A stretch of DNA of 64,000 nucleotides from SM23-73-3 sp964580215 (GCA_964580215.1 CAZOJT010000012.1:1-64000); one strand, 5' to 3'; positions 9,098 through 19,103 are shown, counted from the stretch's first letter. Numbers and translations: made by a program. The notes: generated by a model from the sequence alone, not told the origin.

Positions 9098-9127
9098 CCG
9101 TTTCCGTTATCCCAAAATATAAAACGA

Positions 9128-9631
9128 TTACTTGGGTGAGACGAGCACAAATTCGACCCGTCGATTCTTGGCCCAGGCTCTCTCATCATGCCCTGGATCC
9201 AAAGGCTTCTCCTCTCCATAGCTAGCAATGGACAGCCGGCTGGGATCGACTCCCATGTCTACGAGGAATTGCATAGCTGCTCTGGCCCTCTTTTCACCTA
9301 AAGCCAGATTGTACTCCACAGTCCCGCGCTCATCACAGTGCCCCTCGATCCGGATTGTGGCTTCTGGATTCTCAACCAATTGATCCGCATTTCTTTTAAG
9401 AATCTCCCGGTCTCCGGATCGCAAGTCATATTTGTCAAAATCGAAGAAGATGGGCGCCAGATAAATCTCTTTTACTTCCGGCTCTGGGGGTGGCGGCGGA
9501 GGCGGAGGCGGTGGTTCAGGCTTCACCACTGGCGGCGGTTCCACCACCGGCTCGGGCATCTGCATCTCGCAACAGCCAGCAATCAGCATGGTCACTGAAA
9601 GCACCATCACTAAAATAATTGTTTTGCGCAT
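9128..9631 (-). CDS. pal: Peptidoglycan-associated lipoprotein Pal (first copy)
   Basis: Pal anchors the outer membrane to the cell wall and binds TolB. The 167-residue product has a lipoprotein signal (MLIAGCC), a proline-rich linker at about 27-50, and an OmpA-like domain over 55-165. The domain shows the conserved FFDFDKYDLR opening, IEGHCDERGTVEYNLALGEKRA in two adjoining pieces, and a KNRRVEFV end. The spacing to cpoB is 111 bases to its chosen start. A second, similar gene lies immediately upstream at 9791. Confidence 0.93.
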   Translation of the reverse strand: MRKTIILVMVLSVTMLIAGCCEMQMPEPVVEPPPVVKPEPPPPPPPPPPEPEVKEIYLAPIFFDFDKYDLRSGDREILKRNADQLVENPEATIRIEGHCDERGTVEYNLALGEKRARAAMQFLVDMGVDPSRLSIASYGEEKPLDPGHDERAWAKNRRVEFVLVSPK

Positions 9632-9790
9632 ATCCCCTCTCCTTTCATAAAGGAATGAAAGTGTTTTTAACTAAATTGTCATCTCAAATGTAAATACTGT
9701 GCTCTTTCATAAAGACCTTTTACGCACTCCCAATTTCAAAATAAGGAAAACTATGGTCATCAGCAAGGATTAAAGGATTTATTTGCGTCT

Positions 9791-10300
9791 TTATGGTGAT
9801 ACAATCATGAAATCGTCTCTTCGGTCCTTGGACCAGCAATCCTCATTATAACAGTGATTGGCTCTTTCCTTGCCATAGGTGATGGTGGTGATTCTATCTG
9901 GATCGATGCCCAGGTTCACCAGGTAGTCCTTGGCGGCGCTAGCTCTTTTCTCACCTAAAGCCAGGTTATACTCCACCGTGCCTCGCTCATCACAGTTTCC
10001 CTCAATTCTGATCTTAGATGTAGGATACTCCTTTAGCATCTGGGCATTCCGGTTCAAGATCTCCCGATCACCCGGGCGGAGAGCATATTTGTCAAAGTCA
10101 AAGTAGAGAGGTTGCAAATCCTCCTGGGTGATTACCTTTTTTGTGACCTCCTCCTTTGGGATCTCAGGGGGTGGAGGCGGAGTTTCCGGTTCGGTGACCA
10201 CCGGAGGTGTGGGCTCCTCCACCACAGGCGGCTTTTTGGCACAAAAACTGAATAGCAGTAAAATCAGAATCCCCACAAGCAGAACGCTTGCTTTGCGCAT
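9791..10300 (-). CDS. Pal-like lipoprotein (second copy)
   Basis: This 169-residue OmpA-family lipoprotein (signal LLLFSFC) is a tandem paralogue of the next gene. It keeps the FDFDKYALRPGDREILNRN and NLALGEKRA blocks, so peptidoglycan binding is likely. It differs at two places usually conserved in Pal: GHCDERG has become GNCDERG, and the terminal NRRVEF has become DRRDDF. Two extra cysteines (NHCYNEDCW) near the end could form a disulphide. Such changes fit division of labour after duplication, but nothing in the sequence proves it. Confidence 0.88.
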   Translation of the reverse strand: MRKASVLLVGILILLLFSFCAKKPPVVEEPTPPVVTEPETPPPPPEIPKEEVTKKVITQEDLQPLYFDFDKYALRPGDREILNRNAQMLKEYPTSKIRIEGNCDERGTVEYNLALGEKRASAAKDYLVNLGIDPDRITTITYGKERANHCYNEDCWSKDRRDDFMIVSP

Positions 10301-10459
10301 GTCTCACCTCCTTAAAAGGATATTAGGTTTTCATTCAGATAGATTCTTCTTCTGTTGGTTACTCCTTCATGGTTTCCATTTTGTTAAATGTTATTGTATG
10401 TTGTTTATCGGCAAAAAGCAAGAACAAACTGTCCATGTTTTAAAAAAATTTTCACCTTC

Positions 10460-11815
10460 TCAAAATCTGGGGGACCAGGAGGGATTATAGTTTTCCCCCT
10501 CATCTGTTATTCTTCCTTGACCGGATCCATCCCAGTGCATAGTGTAGACCTCATATCTGCCGGTTCGATTGGAGCTGAATACGATATGTAACCCGTCCGG
10601 CGACCAGCGCGGATTTTCATTTGAACCCTCATAAGTCAATCGGAAAAGATTTTCTCCGGTCAAATCTATGGTATGGATGTCCAGCTTTCCCCCTCCCCTT
10701 AAAACGAACGCGATCTTGTCTCCCCGGGGAGACCAGCAAGGAGAATCGGTTATGTCTCCCGTATAGGTGAGCCTCCTCAAGTTTGAGCCTTCCGTGTCCA
10801 TGATGTAGATCTGAGGATAGCCGGATCTGTCCGAGGTAAAGGCAATCTCCTTCCCGTTGGGCGACCAGGTGGGCGAGGAATCGATCGCCCGGCTATAGGT
10901 CAGTCGACGAACTATCTCCCCTTCCGGTGTTATCAGGTATATCTCTGCGTTCCCATCTTTAGTCGAAGTCATGGCCAGATATTTTCCGTCCGGCGCCCAG
11001 GCCGGAGCAGAGTTCAAACCAGGATAAGATGTCAGGATTTCACTTTGGTTGGTCGCCAGATCCGTTATCCACAGATCCGGGTTGCGCTTCTTGTACGAAG
11101 TGTAGGCTAATTTACCGCCATCCGGCGACCAGGCCGGAGAGACGTTGATGGAGCGATCATTTGTCACCGGGTAGGGATTGTAACCATCATAATCGCAAAC
11201 ATAAATCTCCTTATTTCCAGCCTTAAATTGAACGTAAGCGATTTTGGTTGAAAAGATGCCCTTTTGTCCGGTGAAATTCAAAACCACTTCATCCGAAATG
11301 GCATGAGCTAAAGCCCGATAGCTTCGGGGCTGGGTTTCAAATTTGAAAGTCTTGATCACTCTTTTCCTTATCACGTCCGCTATATTGATTTCAACTTTTA
11401 GCTTTTCATCTTCAATCTGAACCGATCCCTCCAGAAGATATTGCACTCCCAGTTGATACCAGCCAGCCATATTATAAAGATCATTTCCCAAAATCGCCAG
11501 CACAAACGAATCGATCTTCGCCACCCGGAAGTATAAAGAAAAATTCAGGTCGTCTCGTACTACCTGGGTTATCAGGGGAGCGTAAGTTGAATCCACTGGG
11601 GAAAAATCTATTACCGCTATATCCAGGGCTTCAATATATTTTACTCCTCCCTTGGTGATTTTGGCTTCGATCTCAGTCTGAGCCAAAACACCTTCAAATT
11701 GAGACAATAATATAGCAAAAACCGCCGGCAAGAAAAGGATTTTTTGAAAAAGTTTTGTCTTTGTAAAAGGCATTTTTGAGAAACGCATGTTATTGTGTTC
11801 AATAACGATCGGCAA
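10460..11815 (-). CDS. tolB: Tol-Pal periplasmic beta-propeller protein TolB
   Basis: TolB is the periplasmic partner of Pal. The 451-residue product has a signal sequence near its start (FLPAVFAILLSQFEGVLA), an N-terminal alpha/beta domain to about residue 170, and about six PD40 propeller blades carrying the repeated WSPDG phrase (VSPAWSPDG, SPTWSPNG, NPRWSPDG). The length is near the usual 430. The start is uncertain: the TTG at 11815 is too close to AAAGGG, and ATG codons at 11788 and 11773 are plausible. It follows the C25 peptidase gene after four bases, so the two are probably co-transcribed. Confidence 0.92.
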   Translation of the reverse strand: MPIVIEHNNMRFSKMPFTKTKLFQKILFLPAVFAILLSQFEGVLAQTEIEAKITKGGVKYIEALDIAVIDFSPVDSTYAPLITQVVRDDLNFSLYFRVAKIDSFVLAILGNDLYNMAGWYQLGVQYLLEGSVQIEDEKLKVEINIADVIRKRVIKTFKFETQPRSYRALAHAISDEVVLNFTGQKGIFSTKIAYVQFKAGNKEIYVCDYDGYNPYPVTNDRSINVSPAWSPDGGKLAYTSYKKRNPDLWITDLATNQSEILTSYPGLNSAPAWAPDGKYLAMTSTKDGNAEIYLITPEGEIVRRLTYSRAIDSSPTWSPNGKEIAFTSDRSGYPQIYIMDTEGSNLRRLTYTGDITDSPCWSPRGDKIAFVLRGGGKLDIHTIDLTGENLFRLTYEGSNENPRWSPDGLHIVFSSNRTGRYEVYTMHWDGSGQGRITDEGENYNPSWSPRF

Positions 11816-11819
11816 CCCT

Positions 11820-14800
11820 TTATTTGATCATTAACATCTTCCTTGCCTGAGAGAAATCGCCTGCTTTAATCCTATAAAAATAAATTCCACTAGGGACTTC
11901 ATCTCCCTTTTGATTTCTTCCATCCCAATGGACGGTTTTTTTGCCCGCCCTCTGAAATTCATCGACCAAGGTAATCACTTTCTGTCCAAGGATGTTGTAA
12001 ATAGTCAATGTTACATGGCGATCAAATGGCAAGACGTAGTTTATTTCTGTATGTGGATTAAAAGGATTGGGATAATTTTGAAAGAGAGCGAATTCCTGTG
12101 GCACTCGGTCAGAATCAAATTGCTTGGCGGGTTGGACGTGATGCAGGGACCCGTAATAATCCGGCAAAACAGTGAGAGCAGGCTCCCAGTCGACAAACCC
12201 AACCACAACGGGTGGATGCGGGGAAAGAACTGTTCCCCAGTAGTTCTTCTTAGCGGTTATAATAGTTGGCGCAGGTCCTTTGTTGCCATAGTTTCTAATA
12301 TCTACTGCATTTTCGTATTCACTCTTATTGGAACAACGAAGGATGGCGTTATTGCCTGGTGAATCTTCTGTTCCCAGATCTGGATTGCTCTTATAGCAAT
12401 CTATGCCAATCATGCTGTAACGTGCAAGCCTACTTTTGCGAACTGAGCCAGTAGACTGATCATATACAATTCCACGAGGAACCCATCCACAGTCGTTCTG
12501 TGGTGCGGTGTAGCCTACGCTATTGAGTATCATTTCTCCGGGCCAGCCATCATCCACCACCAGATCCTCCCAGCCGTAGCCATAATCATTATAACTGCGG
12601 CAGACATCTGTGGGATTATCCTCAGAGACTAGATCAGGCCTATCCGGCATTCCATAAAAGTCAGTATAAATATAGATGGCAGCAAAGTATGGCTCATCCA
12701 CACAACACTGTTCCGTCATGGGCAGACCGATTTTCCAGTGAGCACCATAAGGAAGCTCTACCGTATAGACTGGAGTCGAGCAAAGCTCACTCCCCGGAAG
12801 TGGACACTCTGGGGTGCCGACATTCTCCAAGACAAACCCTTGCACCTCGAAAGTCAAGGCGTCAGCTACATTAATGTTGAAGTCTATCTCGGTCACCTCG
12901 AAAGGCCAAACATCGACACATCCGAACTCCTCCGGATCCTGGTAGTTGGCATACCACTCCATTCCATAGAACCAGTCGGTAATGTAATACGCTGGGTTTC
13001 CATACAGGTCGCAAAAATCCTTGGTGTATTCGAGCGGTCCAGCCATGATCTCGGTTTCGGTTCCTGAGGCAGTGTAAGTTGCCGTACTCTTTGTCGGCCG
13101 CGTCGGATATAATCTGGAGGGAGCCTGCCGCTCAGTAAGGCTTCCAGCAAGCCATGAGTTGAAGTCGCAGTGGTTTATATGGAGTGTAGATTGATATGCT
13201 TTGATATAACAATCGGTAAAAGTTCCGCTACCGATACTGTTGCCCATGACAGTGATTTCATCACAATTCGAGCAGTAAATTCCAATAATGCTGCCCTCAC
13301 TTGAGGAACCATGCACATAGTTTCCGTGGATGTGGGTTCGGGAATTGAAAGCATAAATTCCATATTTGTAGTTTTCTATGGTGTTATATTCTGCGGCAGC
13401 TTCCCCAGGTGGGTAACTTGCCAGACAGTCCAGATAGATGCCGTAATCTCCTAAACTGTCGCATAAAATCCGGTTGCTTCTCACTTCCGCGTTACCGTTA
13501 CTGGATTTAATCCCGCAGACATTATTGTAAAACTTGTTCAGAGAAATATTATCGGTAAAGGTGTCTTGAAGCGTAAGCCCTACGTGTGCACCTTCGATCA
13601 GACAATACTGAAGCTGAGCACTTCCCTCAGAGATAACTCTGATTCCGTACCAGCTATCAAAACTGCCCTCCTCCGGCACGAACTTAATGCTGTCCGTTCT
13701 ATTTCCTACCGCCACCAGGTGGCCTGCGACAATCAACTCACATTTTGTCTGGTCAAACCCTGAACGGTATGCGTCTTCGGTTGCAAACATAATGGTTGTA
13801 TTAGGTAAGAGAGTCAAAGTAACATCCCGCTCAACGATCACGTCTCCATCGAAATAGACCGTGCCTTGCATGGTTGTGTCGCTGGTGATATGAAAATGAC
13901 CTAATTCATATCGGTATGGAATAAAGTTGGGTTTGGTGACCACGACATAAGTATTTTCAGGTTCGATATCCCAATCTGAATAAGCGTAGCCCGCGTCAGA
14001 CGTCGTGTCGACATGATACTCTGGCAAATCTTGGTGGCTGAAACAGACTACTGCGCCTTGAACTGGCTGATCAGATTCATCTCTCACCCAAACGTAATCA
14101 TCTTCAAAGTTTACTGTCACCTGAAATTGTTGCGGAGTATCAGTCCAGATAGGCATTTCCGGAGACCCAAAAAGGTTATGGGAATAAGCAAGGTAACCTG
14201 CACCAGGCTTGACTATAGCCTCACAGGCACCAATATTATAAACAGGGGGCGTTCCCTCATATCCAAAAAGTGCCTTTAAAAAGTCGATTCTGTATTGATT
14301 AGAATAATAGATATACCCCCATCTGGTGTTACCTAAGAAGGCAACCGCACCCCGATCCGCAAAGAAGACCGCCCCTTCAGCAATTGAAGTGTTGCCCCAA
14401 TGATGGGCTTCGTCATAGGCGGCATTATAACACTCTGTGGCATCCAACACAAAATATCTATCTGTGTTAGTTAGATTATCAAGACCATTTCCATCTTCTG
14501 GCTCGGAGGACCAATAATCGTCATAGGTGGTAACCCGCCAGCTTGATCCCGGACCATGATTGCCATGGGTTCTTACCAGGGAAGCGATGCTGTTACCATG
14601 ATGATTCCAGTTCACCACGCCGTATCCCTGGCTCATCTCACTTACCACCTGGGCACCGGTGGGGGAAGTTGGATCGGGATGACTATGACTGGGATACTCT
14701 TCAGTTAAATCGTGGGTGAAATAGGGAGGGTAGTATCCCTGACAGCGTTGGGCTTGATGTGCGCCTTGACATTGATCTGCCTGAGTCCAGTAGGCTCTGG

Positions 14801-16112
14801 TAAGATAGCTGTAATCGCCATTTCCAGGGTTTTGCTCATACATCAGAATCTTTTCAGTCCAGTTCAGAATCTCTTGTCCATCGGAACAAGGAATCCTTCC
14901 CACAAATATCTCCGGATAATAATCAACCGCATCTCCCTCACAATTGTAGGCTGGAGTTTCCCCATAATAGGGGTCCAGATCCACATTCCAATCGCCGTTA
15001 AAATCGCTGAAATAAAGATCTGCAGGAATCATTTTAGGATCACCTGGTGGCCAGGGATCGTCGACTACCCGATGACAGGCTCCGGCTCCTATTCGAGCGG
15101 GAACAACGTCTCCTTCGTCATAAGCCCCGGATGAGAATCCAGCTAAAAGGGAGTAGACTGTGCCATCACTGAGGTAACCCCCCCTTAAATATTGTCGAAT
15201 CTTACCTGCTTCGTCATAGATTTGTGAAACTTCATCTCCACTTATCCCACAGCATTCGATGAGGCTGATCTTGGAGAGAGGTGTAACATGAGCTGGTATT
15301 CCCTTCCTATTCATCCAGTCGACAAATTCAGCAAAATATGAAACCAGAGAATCCGCAGTTATAATAGTATACGGGCTTGGCAAGGGGCATGGACATGGTG
15401 GCTTCAGCCCGGTATCGGGTGGTGATCCGATACTGTCCACTAATTCGGGCTTATAGCCATAAACTGGAATATCCTCGGGGTTATCCACCAGATGCTTTAA
15501 AGCATCATCATAAACCTTTTGCATGTGCTTTAATCGGATTTGAGGATAAATGGGCTGGTCATCCGATGGAGTTAGGTTTAGGTCAAAGCTAATTGAGGTA
15601 TAAAGGGTGAGTTCTCCATAAAGCGGGACATATTGCAACGGATAAATAGCAATGGTAACAATCCGGTTAGCTCCATCAAAATATCCATGCCTGATCTGCT
15701 CGGCTAATTTTCCCGGAAAAGGGGAATCGGAATTATATGTTTCAGAATCAGGATCTACCCATGGGGGTGGGGGATTGGTGTCTGTGGGAATGGGATATTG
15801 AGCCGGGATTATATTGTAGGTTCCTTCTATCGATTCTGAAAGTTCGCCGAGAATGATTACCGAGTCCACATTCATATCCGCCGGGATGATGAGGTTCACG
15901 TATCTAACCGGCAATCTGGGTTTGCCAATCTCAGTCATCAGATCACAATCCTGTAAAGTGACTGTAACATATCCATTTTCTTCTCCAAAGGATAAGCCTG
16001 AAGTTGGAGAAGATACTGTGCGGGTACCCAACCCATAGGTGGGTGCAACTGTTGCGATGAAGAAAAAAGCGAAAATGCTTAATATTTCTGTGGTTATTTT
16101 TAAGGTTTTCAT
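11820..16112 (-). CDS. Secreted C25 (gingipain-like) peptidase with beta-helix region and sorting tail
   Basis: The 1430-residue protein starts at the ATG at 16112, preceded by GGAGAGAG, giving the signal peptide MKTLKITTEILSIFAFF. The peptidase C25 region covers about residues 250-680; likely catalytic residues are the His in NWNHHGN and the Cys in DATECYNAAYDEA. A beta-sandwich follows, then a right-handed beta-helix-like region from about 790 to 990. At residues 992-1210 a segment resembling residues 54-271 of the secreted protein at 226-4230 interrupts the pattern, which resumes afterwards (YNIGNKGP-like text, NYWGT). The last 90 residues form a type IX-style tail (LFQNYPNPFNP...GIYFYRIKAG). 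It lies between the FG-GAP gene and tolB in the Tol-Pal cluster. Extracellular proteolysis is inferred from the family. Confidence 0.87.
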   Translation of the reverse strand: MKTLKITTEILSIFAFFFIATVAPTYGLGTRTVSSPTSGLSFGEENGYVTVTLQDCDLMTEIGKPRLPVRYVNLIIPADMNVDSVIILGELSESIEGTYNIIPAQYPIPTDTNPPPPWVDPDSETYNSDSPFPGKLAEQIRHGYFDGANRIVTIAIYPLQYVPLYGELTLYTSISFDLNLTPSDDQPIYPQIRLKHMQKVYDDALKHLVDNPEDIPVYGYKPELVDSIGSPPDTGLKPPCPCPLPSPYTIITADSLVSYFAEFVDWMNRKGIPAHVTPLSKISLIECCGISGDEVSQIYDEAGKIRQYLRGGYLSDGTVYSLLAGFSSGAYDEGDVVPARIGAGACHRVVDDPWPPGDPKMIPADLYFSDFNGDWNVDLDPYYGETPAYNCEGDAVDYYPEIFVGRIPCSDGQEILNWTEKILMYEQNPGNGDYSYLTRAYWTQADQCQGAHQAQRCQGYYPPYFTHDLTEEYPSHSHPDPTSPTGAQVVSEMSQGYGVVNWNHHGNSIASLVRTHGNHGPGSSWRVTTYDDYWSSEPEDGNGLDNLTNTDRYFVLDATECYNAAYDEAHHWGNTSIAEGAVFFADRGAVAFLGNTRWGYIYYSNQYRIDFLKALFGYEGTPPVYNIGACEAIVKPGAGYLAYSHNLFGSPEMPIWTDTPQQFQVTVNFEDDYVWVRDESDQPVQGAVVCFSHQDLPEYHVDTTSDAGYAYSDWDIEPENTYVVVTKPNFIPYRYELGHFHITSDTTMQGTVYFDGDVIVERDVTLTLLPNTTIMFATEDAYRSGFDQTKCELIVAGHLVAVGNRTDSIKFVPEEGSFDSWYGIRVISEGSAQLQYCLIEGAHVGLTLQDTFTDNISLNKFYNNVCGIKSSNGNAEVRSNRILCDSLGDYGIYLDCLASYPPGEAAAEYNTIENYKYGIYAFNSRTHIHGNYVHGSSSEGSIIGIYCSNCDEITVMGNSIGSGTFTDCYIKAYQSTLHINHCDFNSWLAGSLTERQAPSRLYPTRPTKSTATYTASGTETEIMAGPLEYTKDFCDLYGNPAYYITDWFYGMEWYANYQDPEEFGCVDVWPFEVTEIDFNINVADALTFEVQGFVLENVGTPECPLPGSELCSTPVYTVELPYGAHWKIGLPMTEQCCVDEPYFAAIYIYTDFYGMPDRPDLVSEDNPTDVCRSYNDYGYGWEDLVVDDGWPGEMILNSVGYTAPQNDCGWVPRGIVYDQSTGSVRKSRLARYSMIGIDCYKSNPDLGTEDSPGNNAILRCSNKSEYENAVDIRNYGNKGPAPTIITAKKNYWGTVLSPHPPVVVGFVDWEPALTVLPDYYGSLHHVQPAKQFDSDRVPQEFALFQNYPNPFNPHTEINYVLPFDRHVTLTIYNILGQKVITLVDEFQRAGKKTVHWDGRNQKGDEVPSGIYFYRIKAGDFSQARKMLMIK
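12483..13145 (-). repeat. In-frame cassette shared with the gene at 226-4230
   Basis: The segment starts at GSLTERQ and ends at PQNDCGW. It tracks the other protein through CDLYG, WFYG, EWYANYQDPEEFGC, IGLPMTEQCC and SYNDYG. The DNA also matches visibly, for example TCTCCGGGCCAGCCAT in both. The homology includes residues that in the other protein lie just behind the signal peptide. Confidence 0.8.
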
Positions 16113-16200
16113 TTTTTCTCTCTCCTTCCTCGCAAATTCCTCCGCGAGGAAATTAAAAAATCTGTTTACCGCCAACTGCTAACTGGCAACTGGCAACTGT

Positions 16201-17853
16201 CTACTTCAACAAAAGCATTTTCCTTTCCTCTTTCAAGTTCCCCATGCGCAATTGATAAAAATATATTCCGCTTGCCACCTCCTTTCTCAAGTTATCTTTC
16301 CCATCCCAGATCACTTGGTAAGTCCCGGATTCCTTCTCTTCATCCACCAATGTCCTGACCAATTGCCCCCGAATATTATAGATTCTGAGGGTGATGTGAA
16401 CGGGAACTTTAAACTTTAAACTTTTAACTCTAAACTGAATTACGGTGGTTGTATTAAATGGATTAGGATAGTTCTGGCTTAAATGGAAATGTCTGGTGAC
16501 CTGTTCCTCTTGATCCTCATACACCGAAGTGGGGTTAGAGGTGTAAATAAAGATCTTTCCCCTTTCTGTGCTGTCTCCATATGAGGAAATCAAAACCTCT
16601 TGGTAACCGTCGCCATTTATATCGCCCGCATTCGCCATGGTCACCCCGAAATATGTCCATGGCTGATGGTCACCAACTAAAGTAATGTCAAATAAAGTAT
16701 CCATATCTGGGCTTCCATAAAAAATGTAAACTTTCCCTTCCCCACTGTCTCCAAAAGACGGGTGACTGACCATAATATCACCAGAACCATCCCTGTTTAA
16801 ATCTCCAGCAGAAGAGATTCGATAGCTACCATGTGATGCTTCCGGCAGTGGTTCTTCTCCCGTTAGGATAACGTCAGCTATGGTATCCGTCTGCGCACCG
16901 CCAAAAAAGAGCTTGACCTTAGATTTGGCACTTATCATAACATCGGGCACGCTATCCCCGTTCACATCGCCGGCACCTGCAATATAATATCCTACAAAGT
17001 AAAAACTGGCCGAATCTCCCCAGAAGGTAACATCCGCAATAGTATCCATGGGGTCGCCGCCAAAGTATATCGAGGCTCGACCCTCAAATCCAGTTGGACC
17101 ATCGGTGACGGCGCCTATTAGAACATCGTCATAGCCATCCTGGTTGATGTCGCCAATGCTTTTCACTGAACTGCCAAGACAGTCTTCCTCCCCGCCTTGG
17201 ATGCAAATGTCAAATTGATCGTCCATGTTCTCTCCACCAAAATAAATATATGCCCTGCCAGAAGCCAAGCCGCCCGGATAAAAGGGTGCACTGATGATTA
17301 CGTCATCATAGCCATCGTGATTGACATCCCCGGCAGATGATATTGAGACTCCGAATCGCTCGGAGTCCTCATAACTTCCCTGAAAAATCACATCTGGAAT
17401 GGAGTCCATATCAACTCCGCCAAAATAGAGAAAAACTTTTCCCGTCCTCCACCATATCTGGTAATTGAAGCCGAAATCTGCCGCTACCATTACATCATCG
17501 TAACCGTCATGATTGACGTCCCCGGCTGAAGCAACTGTAAACCCAAAATTAGAGAAACCTGCCGGACTCCACGGTTCTCCTATCAGTCTCACATCTGGAA
17601 TGGTATCAAATTCCAAACTGCCAAAGTAAATATAAGCGTAGCCGGTATCCATGGTCATCTGAGTTGCTCCAATGATTATATCCTTAAAACCATCTCCATT
17701 TACATCCCCCGCAGAGGCACACTCCACAAAGTAGTCATTTTCATTTTCACCCACCAGAGTTGCCAGAAGCCTTAAGGAGTCAAGGGCAAATGAGCATTTT
17801 ATACTCAATATCAAACAAACGATTATCTGTAAAACCAAAAGCTTTCTTTTCAT
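16201..17853 (-). CDS. Secreted FG-GAP (integrin-alpha-like) propeller protein with sorting tail
   Basis: The 550-residue product begins MKRKLLVLQIIVCLILSIKC, a signal peptide; the ATG at 17853 has AGAAGG seven bases upstream and is preferred to an in-frame start at 17910. Seven calcium-binding FG-GAP repeats are visible, each with a loop such as GDVNGDGFKD, GDVNHDGYDD or GDINGDGYQE, enough for one seven-bladed propeller. The C-terminus (SQNYPNPFN...GIYFYQLRMG) is a type IX-style tail, so the protein is probably exported to the surface. It sits between the TonB/TolA-like gene and the C25 peptidase gene. Function is probably adhesion or a structural role; no enzyme motif was seen. Confidence 0.85.
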   Translation of the reverse strand: MKRKLLVLQIIVCLILSIKCSFALDSLRLLATLVGENENDYFVECASAGDVNGDGFKDIIIGATQMTMDTGYAYIYFGSLEFDTIPDVRLIGEPWSPAGFSNFGFTVASAGDVNHDGYDDVMVAADFGFNYQIWWRTGKVFLYFGGVDMDSIPDVIFQGSYEDSERFGVSISSAGDVNHDGYDDVIISAPFYPGGLASGRAYIYFGGENMDDQFDICIQGGEEDCLGSSVKSIGDINQDGYDDVLIGAVTDGPTGFEGRASIYFGGDPMDTIADVTFWGDSASFYFVGYYIAGAGDVNGDSVPDVMISAKSKVKLFFGGAQTDTIADVILTGEEPLPEASHGSYRISSAGDLNRDGSGDIMVSHPSFGDSGEGKVYIFYGSPDMDTLFDITLVGDHQPWTYFGVTMANAGDINGDGYQEVLISSYGDSTERGKIFIYTSNPTSVYEDQEEQVTRHFHLSQNYPNPFNTTTVIQFRVKSLKFKVPVHITLRIYNIRGQLVRTLVDEEKESGTYQVIWDGKDNLRKEVASGIYFYQLRMGNLKEERKMLLLK

Positions 17854-17893
17854 ACAAATCCTTCTCATGAAACGCTTCGCCTTATCTCTAAAA

Positions 17894-18559
17894 CTATTGA
17901 ATATACTCAAACTCCAGATGAATTCCCAGATATTCTCCGGTGTATTCCGTCGGGAGTGGTGGAAAGGGGATGCCGGACAGAATCGCCCTCATGGCGGATT
18001 GGTCGAACAAATCTATGCCAGAGGACTTTTCCACCTGGGTGTCTATGATCTGTCCATCCCTTAATATTTTGAAATATATGGTCACCCGCAGGATGGTGGA
18101 GGCCTCCACCGGGTTATCCCACATATCCCTTATTTTACCGAATACCAGGGACAAGTAGTAAGGCGACCCGAAACCAGACCCATCCACTGTGGCGGCGCTG
18201 ATCCCATTGCCCAGCCCATACTGAGCGCCCAGCTCATCTTTCTGCGTTACCTTTCCTTCCTCTTTTTTCTTAGAAACAACTTTTCCCGTTTTCTTTGAAG
18301 GCGTCTTTCTTTTTTTCTTCTTCGATGTTGTCTTTTTGAATTCCTTTACCGAAACCCCCTTCTCTGGCTGTTTGGAGACAGTTACAGTTCCCTCTCCTTC
18401 CACCCCTTTTCCTCCCCTTCCTCCACTGGGCAGACTCACCAGACCTACCCGATAAACTACCGGATAACCCTCCAGCTTAGGCGAAGCCGGAGAAAAGAAG
18501 AACAGCCCGGTGATGACCGCCGCATGAATGATTGTTGATAAAATAAGACTTCTTTTCAT
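17894..18559 (-). CDS. TonB/TolA-family energy transducer
   Basis: This 221-residue protein has one N-terminal membrane segment (ILSTIIHAAVITGLFFFSP), a lysine-rich periplasmic stretch at about 70-125 and a TonB-like C-terminal domain at 130-221 (VTIYFKILRDGQIIDTQVEKSSGIDLFDQSAMRAI in pieces, ending FEYIQ). It follows tolQ and tolR, so in this cluster it should play the TolA part and span the periplasm to Pal and TolB. By sequence it is closer to TonB than to long TolA; I leave the symbol open. Confidence 0.85.
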   Translation of the reverse strand: MKRSLILSTIIHAAVITGLFFFSPASPKLEGYPVVYRVGLVSLPSGGRGGKGVEGEGTVTVSKQPEKGVSVKEFKKTTSKKKKRKTPSKKTGKVVSKKKEEGKVTQKDELGAQYGLGNGISAATVDGSGFGSPYYLSLVFGKIRDMWDNPVEASTILRVTIYFKILRDGQIIDTQVEKSSGIDLFDQSAMRAILSGIPFPPLPTEYTGEYLGIHLEFEYIQ

Positions 18560-18583
18560 CTCAGTCGTTACGGATTGAGCTTT

Positions 18584-18982
18584 TTATCTGACTGGTTCGG
18601 TGACCAGACCCAGATCTTGAATGCCCAAGCTCTTTATCTTCCCTACCACCTCTATAACCAGCCCATAGGGGATGTCCTTATCCGCTCTCAGATACACGGA
18701 TCTTGAGCCTTTCTTGCGGGTGACATCAGTTAAAATCCCCTCAAACCGCTCCAGGTTGGTGACTCTTTCATCTATGTAGATTTTTTGTTCCTTGGTGATA
18801 GTCACCACCACTCCTTCTCCCATATCCTCGGGGGTGGCTTTGGTGCGGGGCAAGTTTATGTCAATTCCGCTCTGCATCATGGGTGCGGCAATCATGAATA
18901 CGATCAAAAGCACCAGCACCACATCCACCAGGTTGGTAACATTTATATCGTGTAATGCGTCGTATGTTCTTTTTTTTGCCAT
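18584..18982 (-). CDS. tolR: TolR/ExbD-family proton-channel protein
   Basis: TolR works with TolQ as the proton-driven motor of the inner membrane. The 132-residue product has one membrane helix (LVDVVLVLLIVFMIAAPMM) with the key aspartate in NLVDVVLVLL, then the periplasmic ExbD/TolR domain ending in GLVTEPVR. The ATG at 18982 gives the normal family length; an in-frame start at 19039 would add an odd 19 residues. It lies between tolQ and the TonB/TolA-like gene. Confidence 0.9.
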   Translation of the reverse strand: MAKKRTYDALHDINVTNLVDVVLVLLIVFMIAAPMMQSGIDINLPRTKATPEDMGEGVVVTITKEQKIYIDERVTNLERFEGILTDVTRKKGSRSVYLRADKDIPYGLVIEVVGKIKSLGIQDLGLVTEPVR

Positions 18983-19103
18983 GTTAATAACGTCCCCCGT
19001 CCACCGCTGAAAAGCAATTCTCTCTCCGCCGACCGCCATCCGCTGCCAACCACCGATCGGTTTTGGTTTCGCGGCGGACCGTGGACTGTTGACTGTGGAC
19101 GAA

